This document shows, piece by piece, positions 1 to 9,009 of a DNA stretch of 64,000 nucleotides (position 1 is the first letter of the stretch; every line of letters starts with the position of its first letter). Made by a program: the position numbers and the translations under genes. The notes under the pieces were generated by a model. That model saw only the letters and a list, made by a program, of their open reading frames with translations. It searched no databases and was not told the origin of the DNA. The DNA is from Dendrolimus kikuchii (Eukaryota > Arthropoda > Insecta > Lepidoptera > Lasiocampidae): positions 16,802,388-16,866,387 of the forward strand of contig CM034406.1 of assembly GCA_019925095.2 (NCBI GenBank), in the 5' to 3' direction.

Positions 1-642
1 TTTGATTTTGGAAGCAATGACACAATGGGAGAAGCTTGGACGTCAAATGAAAGTTTAGAGTACATCTCAAACGTATATTACGACAACGTAGAAGGTGTAT
101 TCTTGAAGAGTATCAAAGAATTCCCTTCCGAGTCCTCGGGTAACCATTCATCGTTGTCAACAGTAACTTCGGCTTCCAGCGCTAATGTAAATAACATTTT
201 CAAGACGCAATCGGTAATCGACCTATTAGACCAATTTGATAAGGCCGTTGAAATGTTCAGTGAAACTTATTTGAGCGATTGCGAGCCTTACACCAAAACC
301 GACAAGATTCCTGTCAGAGAAAAGAGAAAAAGCTCTTCATTCAGTACTTTACCGTCTCCGAAAATTGTTCATGCCAATAAAGTGAGTGAGATAAGTGAAG
401 ATTTTCGTAAAGAGCTGAATCAAGCTTTAAGTGTTAAACGCAGTGTTGTGCCAAAGACTAATAGACGAGGATCTGTAACGGATTGGTTTGTGCTTGAAGA
501 TAAAGTTTTAGGAGAGATGAAGAAGAGTGACAGTGAGGTTATCAGGCAAGTGAGCGAAGCCAACAAGTATAAAAGAGGACAGAAAAAAGCCATCAATCGA
601 GTTAGGAGGATGAGTTCTACAAAATATGTAAGTAAAACTTAG
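1..642 (+). CDS. Partial coding exon of an unrecognised Ser/Lys-rich protein
   Basis: The frame is open from base 1, so the true start is probably upstream; the first Met is at 25. About 213 codons are visible. The product is hydrophilic and has no membrane segment. It contains a Ser/Thr-rich stretch (about residues 33-55, numbered from Met25), a KRKSSS basic-serine motif near residue 100, an RRGS motif near residue 147 (kinase-type basophilic site) and a strongly basic C-terminus (KYKRGQKK, RVRRM). I do not recognise the family. Codon use looks like a real gene and unlike the AT-rich flanks. The frame ends either at TAG 640-642 or by splicing at GTAAGT 628-633, which falls exactly between codons (phase 0). 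Confidence 0.6.
   Translation, partial: FDFGSNDTMGEAWTSNESLEYISNVYYDNVEGVFLKSIKEFPSESSGNHSSLSTVTSASSANVNNIFKTQSVIDLLDQFDKAVEMFSETYLSDCEPYTKTDKIPVREKRKSSSFSTLPSPKIVHANKVSEISEDFRKELNQALSVKRSVVPKTNRRGSVTDWFVLEDKVLGEMKKSDSEVIRQVSEANKYKRGQKKAINRVRRMSSTKYVSKT
628..633 (+). promoter_or_regulatory. Candidate 5' splice site (GTAAGT)
   Basis: A perfect consensus donor lies between codons TAT and GTA of the exon ending at 642. If used, the protein loses its last four residues here and continues in a downstream exon that I could not identify. If not used, the exon is terminal. Confidence 0.4.
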
Positions 643-795
643 ATATTCCAACTATTACAACATATGAATCCAATAATTCCAATATTAGCTAACTTCACAC
701 ACGAGAGCACCAGAAAAAAACCAGTGTTTAGTAGTTCCGAGAACTTTTTCCTAAATGAATTGTAATTTCACGATTAGCGAATATTATAATATAAT

Positions 796-801
796 AATAA
801 A
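796..801 (+). terminator. Candidate polyadenylation signal AATAAA
   Basis: AATAAA lies about 155 bases after the TAG at 640-642 and just before the first repeat (about 815). It would give a short 3' UTR if the first exon is terminal. AATAAA is common by chance in DNA this AT-rich. Confidence 0.3.
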
Positions 802-814
802 AATAGCTCATAGT

Positions 815-1365
815 CGCGTCACCGGGTTAGGGTCTCCCATTTGTAGGGTAACGGACAGTATACCCACCACGCTTGACCAAGGCGGATTGACGGGTTTAAC
901 ACATCAGTTTTTTTTAAGGAATGAGTTCAACAGACAGGGAGACGGCCTACCTGATGGAAAGTGGTTATCTACGCCTATGGACATTTGCAACACCAAAGGC
1001 TTTACAAATGCGCTGCTGTTATCGTAAGCAAGACTGGAACCTGACCACTAATGCCAGAACACAACTGAAGGTTGTTATGGCGTCACACTCTAGACCAGGG
1101 GTGGTGGCCATCCAGACGGGCAAATGCTCTACCACCTGGCTGTGGGTTGTTTTGTCGCCTCTTACGTCATGCCGCCCGGCCGCAGGAGATTGTATTCTTT
1201 CTCCGTTCCTGTACGGATAAAATCGATTTGCAGGTTTTATCACGATGTTTTCCTTCACCGTTAGCACGTAATTGTAACAATATGCACATTAGGCCAGAAA
1301 ACTGTTTATATTGTGTATGCTTTTCGGATAGAATTCGAACTGCGCCTTGAGTTTAGGATGCCAGT
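815..1365 (-). mobile_element. tRNA-derived SINE, family B copy 1, split by a family A insertion
   Basis: The flanks of the family A insert match the uninterrupted copy at 55495-55775: the 'accacgcttgaccaaggc' stretch on the left, and the 'tcacgatgttttcc', 'caatatgcacattagg' and tRNA-like head on the right. The head lies at 1320-1368 on the minus strand and keeps a degraded B box (GTTCGAATTC). The break corresponds to about 905/1222, so family A inserted into an existing SINE. Confidence 0.7.
907..1222 (-). mobile_element. Family A retroposon, full-length copy A1
   Basis: Read on the minus strand it starts at the conserved 5' end (ttttatccgt.caggaacgg), runs through the conserved core (CCAGGTGGTAG...CTACCACCCC) and ends in an A-rich tail, seen here as the T run before 917. 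All family A copies share this layout of about 320 bp. No copy has an ORF worth calling; short frames through the element recur only because the copies are similar. The oligo-A tail suggests copying by a non-LTR retrotransposon. Confidence 0.75.
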
Positions 1366-1676
1366 GGGCAAACCACAAATTTTGCGATTAGCGTTATCCA
1401 GTTTATTAAAAAAAAAACTGGAATCTGATTAATTAATTAATTAACGGGTATTGTAACTAACGAGTGAACTTAATGAACATTGGAATCATATGACTCGTAT
1501 CTCTTCAGTATTGAAATAGATTGTATAAAGGCGATAAGAACATTAGTATCGTATAATATAATGTTATGATATTTGCATTTCACGGATATTTTTAGTAACA
1601 AACCAAACTTACGCTATTAAACATTTAGCAATAATAACACTGAAGCACTAGTAAACCAAAGTTTAATAATTAAAGC
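1366..1676. other. AT-rich spacer, nothing recognised
   Basis: Apart from a TTAA-repeat stretch at about 1428-1444, I see no coding or repeat signal here. Confidence 0.5.
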
Positions 1677-1688
1677 AAAGAATATTGT

Positions 1689-1880
1689 CCTGCGCAGTTT
1701 CTTGCCAATTATCGGCTTGTAGCTCCGACAGGTCAGCCTCCACTCTGTCCTTCCAGCAATATTTGGGAATGCCGACCGGAGACTGACCTACCGGCCGTCC
1801 CAGGACAGGGAAAAATGGCATGGTCTCGTTTCGGAGACCAAGACTCACTTTGGGTGTCTGAGCCAACGGAGTAAGTAAGT
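1689..1880 (+). mobile_element. Short non-LTR retrotransposon 3' end (family R) with 12-bp target duplication
   Basis: A GC-richer 192-bp insert is flanked by AAAGAATATTGT at 1677-1688 and 1881-1892. It ends in a GTAA-repeat tail, as expected for target-primed reverse transcription. The plus strand reads like the C-terminal end of a LINE ORF2 (about 1790-1850: RRLTYRPSQDRE, then GLVSETKTHFG). It is 5' truncated and non-functional. Confidence 0.7.
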
Positions 1881-1892
1881 AAAGAATATTGT

Positions 1893-2310
1893 GAGTTTAA
1901 TTAGTACTCTAATCAAGGAATGCTCTGTGACTAATATCAATACAACAATACGATATCTTACTGCAAAGATATTATTCAAACAATTAATAACAATTATTTA
2001 CGAGCACATTTATTAAGTTTAAATAGAATAATTACGTGTATAATCATTAACGTAGTAATTGTTTTATATTAGCCTTAATTTAAGATTGTCTAGATTTTAC
2101 GTAAACACTTTTTAGAGGAAATTAATGCAGACGAAGTGGCACATGTTAGATTTTCTCATAAAATCTATAATTAGTGTAATATTAAATATGAGGCAAATTG
2201 AAAATCTTATGAAGTTAATTTTATAATAATGTCTACATAAATACTGGATTGTAGCATAAAAGGAATAATGAAACTAATATTAAATATGACGGTAGGTAAA
2301 AAATGTGATA

Positions 2311-2313
<3 letters not shown>
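1893..2313. other. AT-rich spacer, nothing recognised
   Basis: No ORF, repeat or RNA signal is visible. Confidence 0.5.
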
Positions 2314-2385
<72 letters not shown>

Positions 2386-2469
2386 TGCACGCACGCACGC
2401 ACGCATGCACGCACGCACGCACGCATGCACGCACGCACGCACGCACGCACACACACAGACACACAGACA

Positions 2470-2520
<51 letters not shown>

Positions 2521-2554
2521 GCGCGCGCGCGCGCATATATATATATATATATAT
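2314..2554. repeat. Compound microsatellite (AC)n-(GCAC)n-(AC)n-(GC)n-(AT)n
   Basis: About 240 bp of mostly alternating purine-pyrimidine sequence. Blocks in order: (AC)n to about 2382, ACGC/ATGC repeats to about 2450, (AC)n with a few CAGAC interruptions to 2517, GC repeats at about 2520-2534 and AT repeats to 2554. The long His/Thr and Cys/Val frames across it are artefacts of the repeat. Confidence 0.95.
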
Positions 2555-2962
2555 GGACTTCAATTGCTGTTCGTTAGTCTCGCTAAAACCCGAGAACGGC
2601 TGGACTGATTTGTCGCTAATTTTGGTTTTGAATTGTTTGTGGAAGTCCAGGGAAGGTTTAAAAGGTGAGTAAATATGGAAAAAAATGCTTGGAATATATT
2701 AAAAACAACAATTTCGCTTTCCCTTAGAAATTATTCCTGCCTGTCAAACATTTGATGTTCGTCCCGTCGTTTAGAAATCAAATTAAATTTAAAAGTGAAG
2801 TTTTTTTTGTTCATTTATTTTGGTTTTGAATGTTAAACGTTTGATGTTAGTTCCGGTTAAGTTTTGACCACATTTTTTACTAAGGTTGAAACATTCTGCA
2901 ATTATCATTCACTTTTTTATTTATTGATTCTGAGGCGGTACGAAGCTTGCCGGGTCAGCTAG
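2555..2962 (+). mobile_element. Helitron-like element, family S copy 1
   Basis: It carries the 5' motif caattgctgttcgttagtct and ends GGGTCAGCTAG followed by T, the CTRR-type Helitron 3' end. A second copy at 61295-61922 matches it along most of its length. The 5' terminus is blurred by the adjoining microsatellite. It has no coding capacity and is non-autonomous. Confidence 0.65.
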
Positions 2963-2974
2963 TAATGATTATAT

Positions 2975-3491
2975 TGTTACAAGTTGGGCCAAATACAATA
3001 CCTGTATTTATTACCTGCCGCAGCTTGCATGCTGATAACGTTGAAACTGTTTTATGACTATCTTCTTTTGTTTTCTTTGTGTTTAAAATATGCAATTAGA
3101 CAATAGTCTATTGTTATTGTACTTGTTTATGGCCGTTCGCAGGCATAATTATGCAGGTGTGCAGAATTATGTTTTCTGGGAATTGCGCCGACAGTTGCCA
3201 GGTGGGATACTTCGAAATCATTGTTTACACGGTCGTGACGTATTGTAAGCTGAGTATAAAGAAATGCCCGAACGGAGAGATCGGCAGTCAAGCGACGATT
3301 ACGATACAAGTAAGACGTGTACATTAATAAGCTATATAGTGACGGACTTTGCGCGTGTTATTGAATCGTGCAGTTTGTACTAGTAGTCTCTAGTTATATT
3401 TGTACCTATGTTATACGTGTTTGTAAAGTTCTAATAAATTCTATAGTAATATCGACGGCATTTTAATTCGAGTCGTGCGTAACTCGTAACA
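2975..3491 (+). mobile_element. Solo LTR, family G copy 1 (Gypsy-like)
   Basis: The 517-bp LTR begins TGTTAC and ends GTAACA. It is flanked by ATAT at 2971-2974 and 3492-3495, a 4-bp target duplication. It has a TATA-like AGTATAAA at about 3255 and an AATAAA site near 3433 within the LTR. No internal region is attached, so it is the product of LTR-LTR recombination. Related copies: about 16968-17366, 22264-22724, 30895-31363 and 54160-54652. Confidence 0.8.
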
Positions 3492-3774
3492 ATATTATTG
3501 TGGGCACAATAATATATCTATGCATAATAACACTATACAATAATGTAAGCATGTCTACGTTCTTGATGTTTTGTGTTTTTGGTTGAATTAACAGAAGGAA
3601 ACTGGTACACTCAACGCTTAGTTCCGCGTATCTAACTAAAAAAGCTAGTTTTTCAGAAAACGGCCTTCAAATTAATCTGGTTATACATATTTCTCAGTTT
3701 CTTTACTTGAAGAACATATCAAGACTGTACCTATTTAACAATATGCGTTGCAATGCGTTATCCAAATCATAAGT
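3492..3774. other. Spacer, nothing recognised
   Basis: AT-rich sequence without coding or repeat signal. Confidence 0.4.
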
Positions 3775-3788
3775 AGGTACATCGTCGA

Positions 3789-4002
3789 CCGAGCACGGAC
3801 AGGCCCGCCCCTTGCTGGGGTGGGCCCACGCCAGCCGGGGTCGCGGAAGAAAAGCTCACGCATATCCTGTGACCCCGGCTCATGGCGTCAGGTGGCACCA
3901 CGGGGTTTTAGTGGGTATTCCGGCTTCTCAAGCCGGCGAGTCCCACACTCCCCCGCCGAAGTCGGTCCGCAAATGGATTTCCCCTTGTAAAAAAAAAAAA
4001 AA
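3789..4002 (+). mobile_element. Family N retroposon copy 1 with poly(A) and 14-bp target duplication
   Basis: A GC-rich 214-bp insert ends in (A)14 and is flanked by AGGTACATCGTCGA at 3775-3788 and 4003-4016. It holds the family motif GGGGTTTTAGTGGGTAT and a perfect hairpin CCGGCTT-CTC-AAGCCGG at about 3921-3937. It shares 'gtttta gtgggta' and 'ggatttcccc' with the insert at 43106-43334. Likely a 5'-truncated LINE end or a SINE that borrows one. The ORFs through it are incidental. Confidence 0.8.
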
Positions 4003-4084
4003 AGGTACATCGTCGATCTAGATACTCTTAGATCTTATATAACCTCCAGAGACGCTGATCTAGACACCTACTTTTAAATTCAAA

Positions 4085-4372
4085 TCCAAAAGTTTTGTTC
4101 AAACTGGAGAATATGTTTTGAAGCCCAAAGATATATATTCAAATTCAAATGCAAATTTTTTTATTCAAAATTATTTCCACTGGAGAACACTTTTTGAAGG
4201 TCATACATATAAGTTAAAATTTAATTTTACTTCCTATTCTATGTACATATATATATTCTACATACCTTCTATGTATGTTAAAAAATGTAGTCTACTTCCT
4301 GTTCTATATTACACCGCTTCGCTGTTTAAGGAGAAGAAGCGGCAAGAAACTCCCCAACCATACATCTAGCTC
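4085..4372 (-). repeat. Non-LTR 3'-UTR-like repeat (family T), degraded
   Basis: Contains repeated 'attcaaat' blocks, 'ctggagaa.a.ttttgaag' twice, and a GAAGCGGCAAGAAACT segment. The last matches the 'agtttcttgc.ccgcttctt' found in the other orientation at about 52930. Classification rests on that match alone. Confidence 0.4.
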
Positions 4373-4649
4373 AAACATTCCTGTACTTCATATTTGTCTA
4401 TTTCAGGTTCTTTTTCTTATAGTACATAGTGTTAGTTACCTAGATCAAATTCAAATCTATTGTTTCATTGTGCATAGCTATATTATGTACGGCTACATAC
4501 CTTATCTCATATCAGCGTACTGATAAGGCTTGCGAGCGGTATGAGTCGATTGATAAGAAATAACAAAACTTTATTTTACGTAAGAAAATCTAACCATCTA
4601 TATTTCACAAAAATTAATTTATCTCTGTCGGTATAAATATCTACTCTGA

Positions 4650-5018
4650 TCTATATATTAATACGTGAAGCAAAATAACAGCAAAAACTTTGTACCCCTT
4701 TTTACGAAAGTTGCGCGGACGGAGGAATATGAAATAGTTTATATAGAGAAGGAGCGCAGAATGCTAATATTTGTTAAAAATTATGCACAAAAATACGTTA
4801 AATCAATAAAAAAAACATTACACACACTACCATGTATTTGACACACACACGCATATATACTTTTTTGTTTATTGTTTAAGTCAGATTAACAGTGTAGTCT
4901 TGGAGAAATCTGTGATTATAGAAGTATATATAGTTCTTGACAACAGAACCTTAATAATGTTCAAACTTATAATTTAAATTAATTTTTATGGTCGAGTTTC
5001 GACCACGGGCGTCCACTA
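4650..5018 (+). mobile_element. Helitron, family P copy 1
   Basis: It starts A|TCTATATATTAATACG and ends with the hairpin GGTCGAGTTTCGACC followed by ACGGGCGTCCACTAT; the second copy (46529-46883, minus strand) has GACCACTAG|T. TC at the 5' end, a hairpin just before CTAG and insertion between A and T are Helitron hallmarks. The final CTAG is altered here. No ORF, so non-autonomous. Confidence 0.75.
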
Positions 5019-5215
5019 TCTCATTCCTACTATCTCATTCCTACTATCTCATCCCTATCCTATTTAAAGGCTTACAACGCATTGGCATCGCCACTGCTGT
5101 TGCCAAGCGTCCATAGGCGTGTTTCCTTTTTAAATATCACTGGAATAATGCATTAACGCATCCCCTGGGTCCATCGGAGGTGGACCACGAGTGTGTTTTC
5201 AAGACAAAAGGTAGC
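5019..5215 (+). repeat. Non-LTR 3'-end-like repeat (family U copy 1)
   Basis: A short tandem of CTATCTCATTCCTA (about 5017-5058) leads into 'taaaggct.acaacgcat' and GTCCATAGGCG, wording shared with other LINE tails in this window (about 38440-38580). It is divergent and its boundaries are uncertain. Confidence 0.4.
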
Positions 5216-5689
5216 TTATGTCCTACTCTAGAATACACATTATTTCGTTGCCAAATATCATTCTGATTCTTTCACCCGTTTAGCTGTGACAAGGTACAAT
5301 CAGATTTACGTTTGTAATATTAATTATATTTATTTATTTGAACAATATAAAAATATAAAAGCGGGACTTGTGACGTAAATAAAATTAAATATGCCTATGA
5401 CTTGTCTGAATCTTTTCAGAAGAAACTGTATTTTTATGGCCCTCTTATTTATATTTCTTTACCAACTGAAATTATAAACGTACCTACCTGTAGAAAAAAA
5501 TATTGTGGTCTTAAAAAGTGGCTGATCAAAGAGTAATAATAATAATAATAATTTATAATGTTCCAAAAGTACATACAAGATTTTTTTGTAGTTGGGACCT
5601 TCTATTAAGTATTAATATATACTATTATTTATTTAGGTTTATGGCTTGGCAGCTAGGCTTTTAAGCCAGATCTTAGTTTACAATATAGT
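5216..5689. other. AT-rich spacer, nothing recognised
   Basis: Includes a short (AAT)n run at about 5535. No coding signal. Confidence 0.4.
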
Positions 5690-5960
5690 TTCTTCATTTT
5701 CTTAAGCCTATGTGTAGCACAGCTGAACTGTAGGTAATCAGCTAGTGCCATTCATTCTTGTGACAACTCAAAAGGCCACATTTGACTAAACAGTTCACAT
5801 TTCTTACAAAACACATAAATTACTACTCAAAAACTATCAATATCCTACAACTATTGTTCATTTTAGAGTAATTTTACACATTTTTAGAAAATAAAACTGC
5901 ACAGCACAACAGCTCCTTTCAGTTCCCGCCAAAAACTCCTATTAATATATACTTGTGTCA
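5690..5960 (+). repeat. Dispersed repeat family K copy 1
   Basis: Shares 'cattttagagtaattttaca', 'cacatttttagaaa' and 'tactactcaaaaactatcaa' with 41390-41690, and the reverse complement with 63290-63690. No termini or target duplication could be defined, so its class is unknown. Confidence 0.6.
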
Positions 5961-6090
5961 GAACGACCCGCTCTCGATTAACTAAACATTAAAAGAACTT
6001 TTATAACAATAATCCTTATACAAATATTTTTTATATGTTGTGTACCTATATCTGTGTGTATGTGCGTGTGTTTGTAGACGTATGAGACTA

Positions 6091-6282
6091 AGGGTCGCTT
6101 GCATGAGGTTGCTTAAATTTATTTAAGAAACACAAAACGTATTTAACACCCTTAAATACAATTAGCGTCTTGCACAACGCAAAATATGCCGAACTGTCAA
6201 TACGTTTTGTGTAAAACGTATTTAGGCAGTTTAATATGATTAACTAATTTTATTTAACGGCGATCGTTATGCAAGCGGCCCT
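6091..6282. mobile_element. MITE V (TA-flanked, TIR AGGGYCGCTTGCAT)
   Basis: A 192-bp element whose ends AGGGTCGCTTGCAT and ATGCAAGCGGCCCT are inverted repeats (13/14) flanked by TA on both sides. An internal inverted pair, ACACAAAACGTATT and AATACGTTTTGTGT, makes it foldable. The TA duplication fits Tc1/mariner-type mobilisation. Confidence 0.6.
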
Positions 6283-6699
6283 TAGTATTTGTGTTTACGT
6301 TTACAAACTAAGAATACTATGAAATATATACATACACTAATAATTCTTCACATTCTTTATATGTTTTCAATAATAACTAATTTGTAACAATTTTCTTACA
6401 GTGATAATATTTCATATTACTAAATTGTAATACTTTATTAATTTAATTAAATATATGTATGGAACGCATTGTATATTGGTAAGAGAGTAAAGAGTGTTTG
6501 TATACTGTAGATGAATGTCAAAAAGTGCTTGTCGTTATTATCTATATGGCAAAGCTTAGTCATTTATTTGATAATTTTATTCTTGACATAAATATGTTAA
6601 TTTTTTTATTTATCAATAAAGATTAGTTGATATGTTCCTAAATTAGAATATGAATGTAAATTTGATTTTAGTATTTCGCCCAACAAATAAGCATCGCTA

Positions 6700-6830
6700 T
6701 ACAGTGCGGAACTGCAGCCAGCCTTCTGGGCACGCTCCCATCTGGCAGCGATTTGTTACACAATCTATAATCGCTTGTACTATTTATAACTTAGTTTATT
6801 TTAAATTGTATTTTTTAAGATAATTAATTA
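6700..6830 (+). repeat. Non-LTR 3'-UTR-like repeat (family M)
   Basis: Matches 60285-60400 over 'cagccagcct.ctgg.cacgct', 'ggcagcgatttgttaca' and a following AT-rich tail. Probably the 3' end of an old LINE copy. Confidence 0.5.
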
Positions 6831-6986
6831 TATATTTTAATTTTAAGTTTTTAAATTGGAATGTGAATTAAAACAACCCATTATTTAATTGATAAAATAT
6901 TTTTAGTATTTATTTTGTATATCACTATATGATAGAACTAGCGATCCGGGCAGACATTGTCATGCCTTGAAAACATTTAGAACCTC

Positions 6987-7539
6987 AGGGGAGGCCAAGC
7001 GGGGATTTTGGGATTTACTCGAGCATGGCAGAATAACATAAGGGGAGAAGCTTTGCACCCTATTATGTACCCCCACCATATATTAACGCTTCAAATAGGG
7101 TGGGGGTATTTTTTATTCTTCAAACTTTTTTTAAACCGTCACATTAAGGAAATTCCTCCACATAATTGTCAGATTATGGGTCAGCACGACAAGGACATCA
7201 AGCTGAACCGTCTGTATATTAATCTGACGCGCTCGAGTATTTCAATGTTACGTTTTATTTTGCATTTTCAAAAATCAGCCATGACTTTTGGTCGCGTCCA
7301 AATCGTCAATCTTTTGAATAGGAGTTTTAGTTCTTTAAGGTTTACTTAACATCCCTTTTGGATATCTGACGCGCTTGAGTATTTCTGTACGACTCTTTTT
7401 TTTTAAACCTGTACACGCTCCCCCACCAGTGAAAGGGCATACATCATATACCTTTTTTCTTTTTAGCATCTAATCTTCACAATCCAAAAGGTCCCCGCGA
7501 CGCTCGAGTAACTCCACATTTAGCATCTTGGGCTCCCCT
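6987..7539. mobile_element. MITE-like element W with imperfect terminal inverted repeats
   Basis: Ends AGGGGAGGCCAAG and CTTGGGCTCCCCT are inverted (12/13), with a second inverted match just inside (TTACTCGAGC and GCTCGAGTAA). The motif CTGACGCGCT.GAGTATTTC occurs twice internally. No convincing target duplication and no transposase. The 113-residue frame inside lacks any recognisable domain. Confidence 0.5.
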
Positions 7540-7665
7540 ACTATCATTATTTAAATTAAATGTAGCCTATGTTACTTATGGATAGTGCAGCATTCTAATG
7601 TTGAAAGAATTTTCGAAATCGGTATATAGCTTTTGAGTTTATTTGTTACTAACATACAACAAATG

Positions 7666-7987
7666 TTCTCTCTTTATACATACATACATACATACATAAC
7701 TTCACGCCAGTTCCCTTGCGGGGTAGGCACGAACAACAGAGCGCCATTTAGGCTTATTCTTACACACTTCACTTGCTTCTTTGACATTCATAACTCTTGT
7801 CATGCACGCTCGTCTGTTCTTAAGGCTCCTGACATCACCTTCTGCTAGTACACGACCCACAAAAAATAAAGAGTGGTCTACACTTTTGATCAGACCCATT
7901 TATTTGAGGGTTTATGTACCAAAATACCGAAACTGGGGTCAGTTCGGTTGATAGTTCCCCAAATTCACTCTTCATTCTCTCTTTATA
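7666..7987 (-). mobile_element. Family D retroinsertion copy 1, chimeric with repeat F
   Basis: A perfect 13-bp duplication TTCTCTCTTTATA (7666-7678 and 7975-7987) brackets one insert. On the minus strand its 3' part (7855 to 7679) is the family D 3' end with a (TATG)n tail. Its 5' part (7974 to about 7853) is sequence F, found separately at 8308-8403. The two parts share the 3 bases CGA at 7853-7855. The D part encodes the usual C-terminal tail of the D ORF2 ([17 protein letters not shown]). Confidence 0.8.
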
Positions 7988-8047
7988 ATATTAGTATAGA
8001 TCTACTGAGTGCTTAGTGCGAATTTTTTACTACTCGATCATATTCGA

Positions 8048-8139
8048 GTTAACGCAATTTTGTAGGGCACAATTAATTTATATTTCCCTGCACGCTCACG
8101 AGATGGCACTAAGTCATTCCCATACAAAATTGCGTTAAC
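8048..8139. repeat. Short foldback element with 17-bp perfect inverted repeat
   Basis: GTTAACGCAATTTTGTA at 8048-8064 and its exact reverse complement at 8123-8139 enclose 58 bases. Probably a tiny MITE. No target duplication was identified. Confidence 0.55.
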
Positions 8140-8307
8140 TTAAACTTACTTCTCACTTTGCCTTCTATTATCTTACAGAGAAGGGTGTCGTGTCGTAGTA
8201 AATGTCCAAACATTCTTCCTCTGCTTTCCTCTATGGTAGGTATTTATAATTAAACGCCTTTCTTTATGGTCAACACCTCTTCTAAGTTAGTAGACATTAA
8301 ATAATAT

Positions 8308-8403
8308 CGACCCACAAAAAGTAAAGAGTGGTCTATACTATTGATCAGACCCAGTTATTTAAGGGTTTATGTACCAAAATACCGAAACTGGGCTCAGTTC
8401 GGT
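8308..8403. repeat. Repeat F copy 2
   Basis: Matches 7853-7948 with about six differences in 96 bases, same orientation. The F sequence may extend to about 8500; here it is not next to a D element. Confidence 0.65.
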
Positions 8404-8503
8404 CCATACACCCACAAAATGTTCAGGGTGTAGGGACCAAACTAGCCCCAGATTCGGTAAGTACAGTCCACTTAATATTATTGGTGGGCCAATGCATTTA
8501 TTC

Positions 8504-9009
8504 ATCAATAAAACTGATACAACACAAATTAAAGGCAAAACACTTGTTAAGATACTTATTTTAAGTTCACAAGCAATGACATAAAAGCGACTTTCAAAAT
8601 TAAATAAATCATAATTAAATTATTGCACAATAACATTGATTTTGATCTATTTCTATTAATTAAACGGTCAACGAATTAATACAACTACAAGTTTTCGAAA
8701 GTAAGTCGCATAATTCGAAAACCGGTGAACAATGTTACCCAATACATCCTGTGATAAAACGAGAAATCTCAATGACGAACTGTCATCGACACGCTTCCGT
8801 AAACTTGATTAATTCAAAAATCTGATCCACTAACCAGCAGCTTATTAACAATTAATTAATACCAAATGTTACGTTCACATTCACACATACATACATTAAT
8901 TAATTGTCATTATACATATATGACTGATTGTATTTATTTTTGTATTGTCTACATTTAAAATTTTCTAAGTTGATACTCTAAGAACCTTTTTCATTGAGGG
9001 AAAATAATA
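8504..9009. other. AT-rich spacer, nothing recognised
   Basis: No coding or repeat signal up to the mariner boundary. Confidence 0.4.

Noticed and set aside
2314..2554. CRISPR-like or tandem array
   Set aside because: Simple-sequence repeat without spacers in a eukaryotic context.
2207..2672. Overlapping ORFs rich in Cys/Val or His/Thr
   Set aside because: They are translations of the AC/GC microsatellite in several frames, not genes.
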